A stretch of 6,792 bases of DNA from JBAZOJ01 sp041648755 (GTDB taxonomy: Bacteria > Planctomycetota > B143-G9). This document shows positions 5,807 to 6,792 of the stretch, piece after piece (the stretch's first letter is position 1; every line of letters starts with the position of its first letter). Position numbers and translations under genes: made by a program. The DNA lies in assembly GCA_041648755.1 (NCBI GenBank), contig JBAZOJ010000205.1, positions 1 to 6,792 of the forward strand, given 5' to 3'. A model generated the notes under the pieces. It saw nothing but the letters and a program-made list of their open reading frames with translations, was not told where the DNA came from and searched no databases.

Positions 5807-6792
5807 ATGGAACGAAATTGGTTGCACAGATACCTCACGATGGTTCTGGCGATAACAGTATTAGGACTCGGGCTGGCTTGTGGTGGAGGGAGTTCCGAAA
5901 CCGCCGCATCCAAAGTGAGCTCCACATCGCCTTCCAACGCTGCCGAGAATGTCGCATTCAACAGAATAATCACCGCCACATTCACTGAAGCGATGGATCC
6001 TCTTACGATCACCACAGCAACCTTCAGGGTGACCGGACCGGGCACGACCCCTGTTCTGGGAACTGTGACTTATGTTGGCGTTACAGCGACCTTTGACCCT
6101 GTAAGCCTTCTTCCTGCCGACACCTTGTTCACTGCCACGATAACCAGTGGGGCCAGAGACGTTGCAGGCAACGCACTGGAGACCAACTTCATTTGGACGT
6201 TCAGGACTGGGACAATCCCTGATACGACCCCACCCACCGTGACTTCAACCACCCCTGTTCATCTTGACACGGAAGTGCCATTCAACATCTCACTTACCGC
6301 TGCTTTCACTGAAGAAATGGATCCGCTTACGATCACTACAGCAACGTTCAGAGTGACCGGACCTGGCACAATCCCCGTCTTGGGAACAGTGACTTACATT
6401 GGCCTTACTGCGACCTTTACGCCTGTGAACCCGCTGGCTGCCAGTACTCTGTTCACTGCCGCGATAACAACAGGCGCCAAAGACCAGGCGAATAACCCGC
6501 TGGCTGCCAACTACGAATGGACATTTACAACCGGGACGATAGCGGATACAACCCGGCCCATCGTGAGTTCAACCGCTCCAGTCAATGCTGCTGGAAATGT
6601 CGCGCGCAACAGCAACATCACTGCTACCTTCAGTGAAGCGATGAACCCGCTGAAGATCACAACCTTGACCTTCAGGGTTACCGGACCGGGCACAATCCCT
6701 GTTCTGGGCACAGTAACTTACGTCGGCGTTACAGCGACCTTTTCTCCTACGAACCTTCTTCCTGCCAGTACACTTTTTACTGCCACAATTAC
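5807..6792 (+). CDS. Secreted lipoprotein with tandem Ig-like (Big_5) repeats, 3' end beyond window
   Basis: The first 328 residues are visible and no stop codon is reached. The ATG has a clear AAAGGAG 6 bases upstream. A charged start (MERNWLHR) and a hydrophobic stretch (about 9-24) lead to LGLAC with C25, then GGGSS: a type II signal peptide in which C25 would be lipidated. After this come bacterial Ig-like repeats of the Big_5 (SbsA-like) type, with the signature ATFTEAMDPLTITTATF, strand VLGTVTYVGVTATF and ending in W-T-F-x-T-G; two are complete and the third is cut by the window edge. They are joined by short PDTTPP-like linkers. Such repeats are usually stalks that hold a C-terminal domain away from the cell. 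In comparable proteins that domain can be an ice-binding-like DUF3494 module, but nothing here shows which one follows. Expression is probably under the sigma-54 promoter at 5672 and the divergent activator. Confidence 0.9.
   Translation, partial: MERNWLHRYLTMVLAITVLGLGLACGGGSSETAASKVSSTSPSNAAENVAFNRIITATFTEAMDPLTITTATFRVTGPGTTPVLGTVTYVGVTATFDPVSLLPADTLFTATITSGARDVAGNALETNFIWTFRTGTIPDTTPPTVTSTTPVHLDTEVPFNISLTAAFTEEMDPLTITTATFRVTGPGTIPVLGTVTYIGLTATFTPVNPLAASTLFTAAITTGAKDQANNPLAANYEWTFTTGTIADTTRPIVSSTAPVNAAGNVARNSNITATFSEAMNPLKITTLTFRVTGPGTIPVLGTVTYVGVTATFSPTNLLPASTLFTATI
5912..6792 (+). repeat. 324-bp in-frame tandem repeat encoding the Ig-like domains
   Basis: Three units begin at 5912, 6236 and 6560, the last incomplete. 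The period is exactly 108 codons: the conserved Met of the E-A/E-M-D/N-P-L motif is at residues 63, 171 and 279. Similarity is visible in the DNA as well as the protein, for instance ACCGGACCGGGCAC in units 1 and 3, which suggests recent duplication or exchange between units. Confidence 0.85.

Overview
The window reads as ordinary chromosome from a moderately GC-rich Gram-negative bacterium. A sigma-54 activator of the XylR/DmpR type, an Enzyme I-like PTS protein and a lipoprotein built of bacterial Ig-like (Big_5) repeats fit best with Desulfobacterota (Geobacter-like) or Acidobacteriota. That assignment is inference from gene families only. I see no rRNA, tRNA, CRISPR, transposase or phage gene.

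Layout, left to right. Four genes lie on the minus strand: a small cupin protein (63-434, GTG start), a 719-residue Enzyme I (PEP-protein phosphotransferase) with an unusual membrane-embedded N-terminus (544-2703), a class I SAM-dependent methyltransferase (2934-3665), and a sigma-54-dependent activator with a XylR-type ligand-sensing domain (3893-5551). They are separated by roughly 110-230 bp gaps. Three of the four have a plausible promoter of their own, so they look like single genes rather than one operon. One gene on the plus strand (5807 to the window edge, truncated) encodes a secreted lipoprotein with tandem 108-residue Ig-like repeats.

The most informative part is the 255-bp divergent region between the activator and the lipoprotein gene. 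The plus strand carries a near-perfect sigma-54 promoter (TGGCAT-N5-TTGCT, 5672-5687). The minus strand carries a strong sigma-70 promoter for the activator (TTGACG-N17-TATACT). A TGATG-N7-CATCA palindrome lies over the activator's -10 box, about 120 bp upstream of the predicted lipoprotein start site. This is the expected architecture of an activator that binds one site, represses itself and switches on its divergent partner. The simplest model is that a small molecule sensed by the XylR-type domain turns on a surface Ig-repeat lipoprotein, rather than the aromatic-degradation operon usual for this regulator class.

The other notable points are Enzyme I fused to a sensor-kinase-like membrane module, with no HPr or EII gene nearby, and a shared CCCTGTCGGG palindrome in the leaders of both the cupin and the methyltransferase genes.
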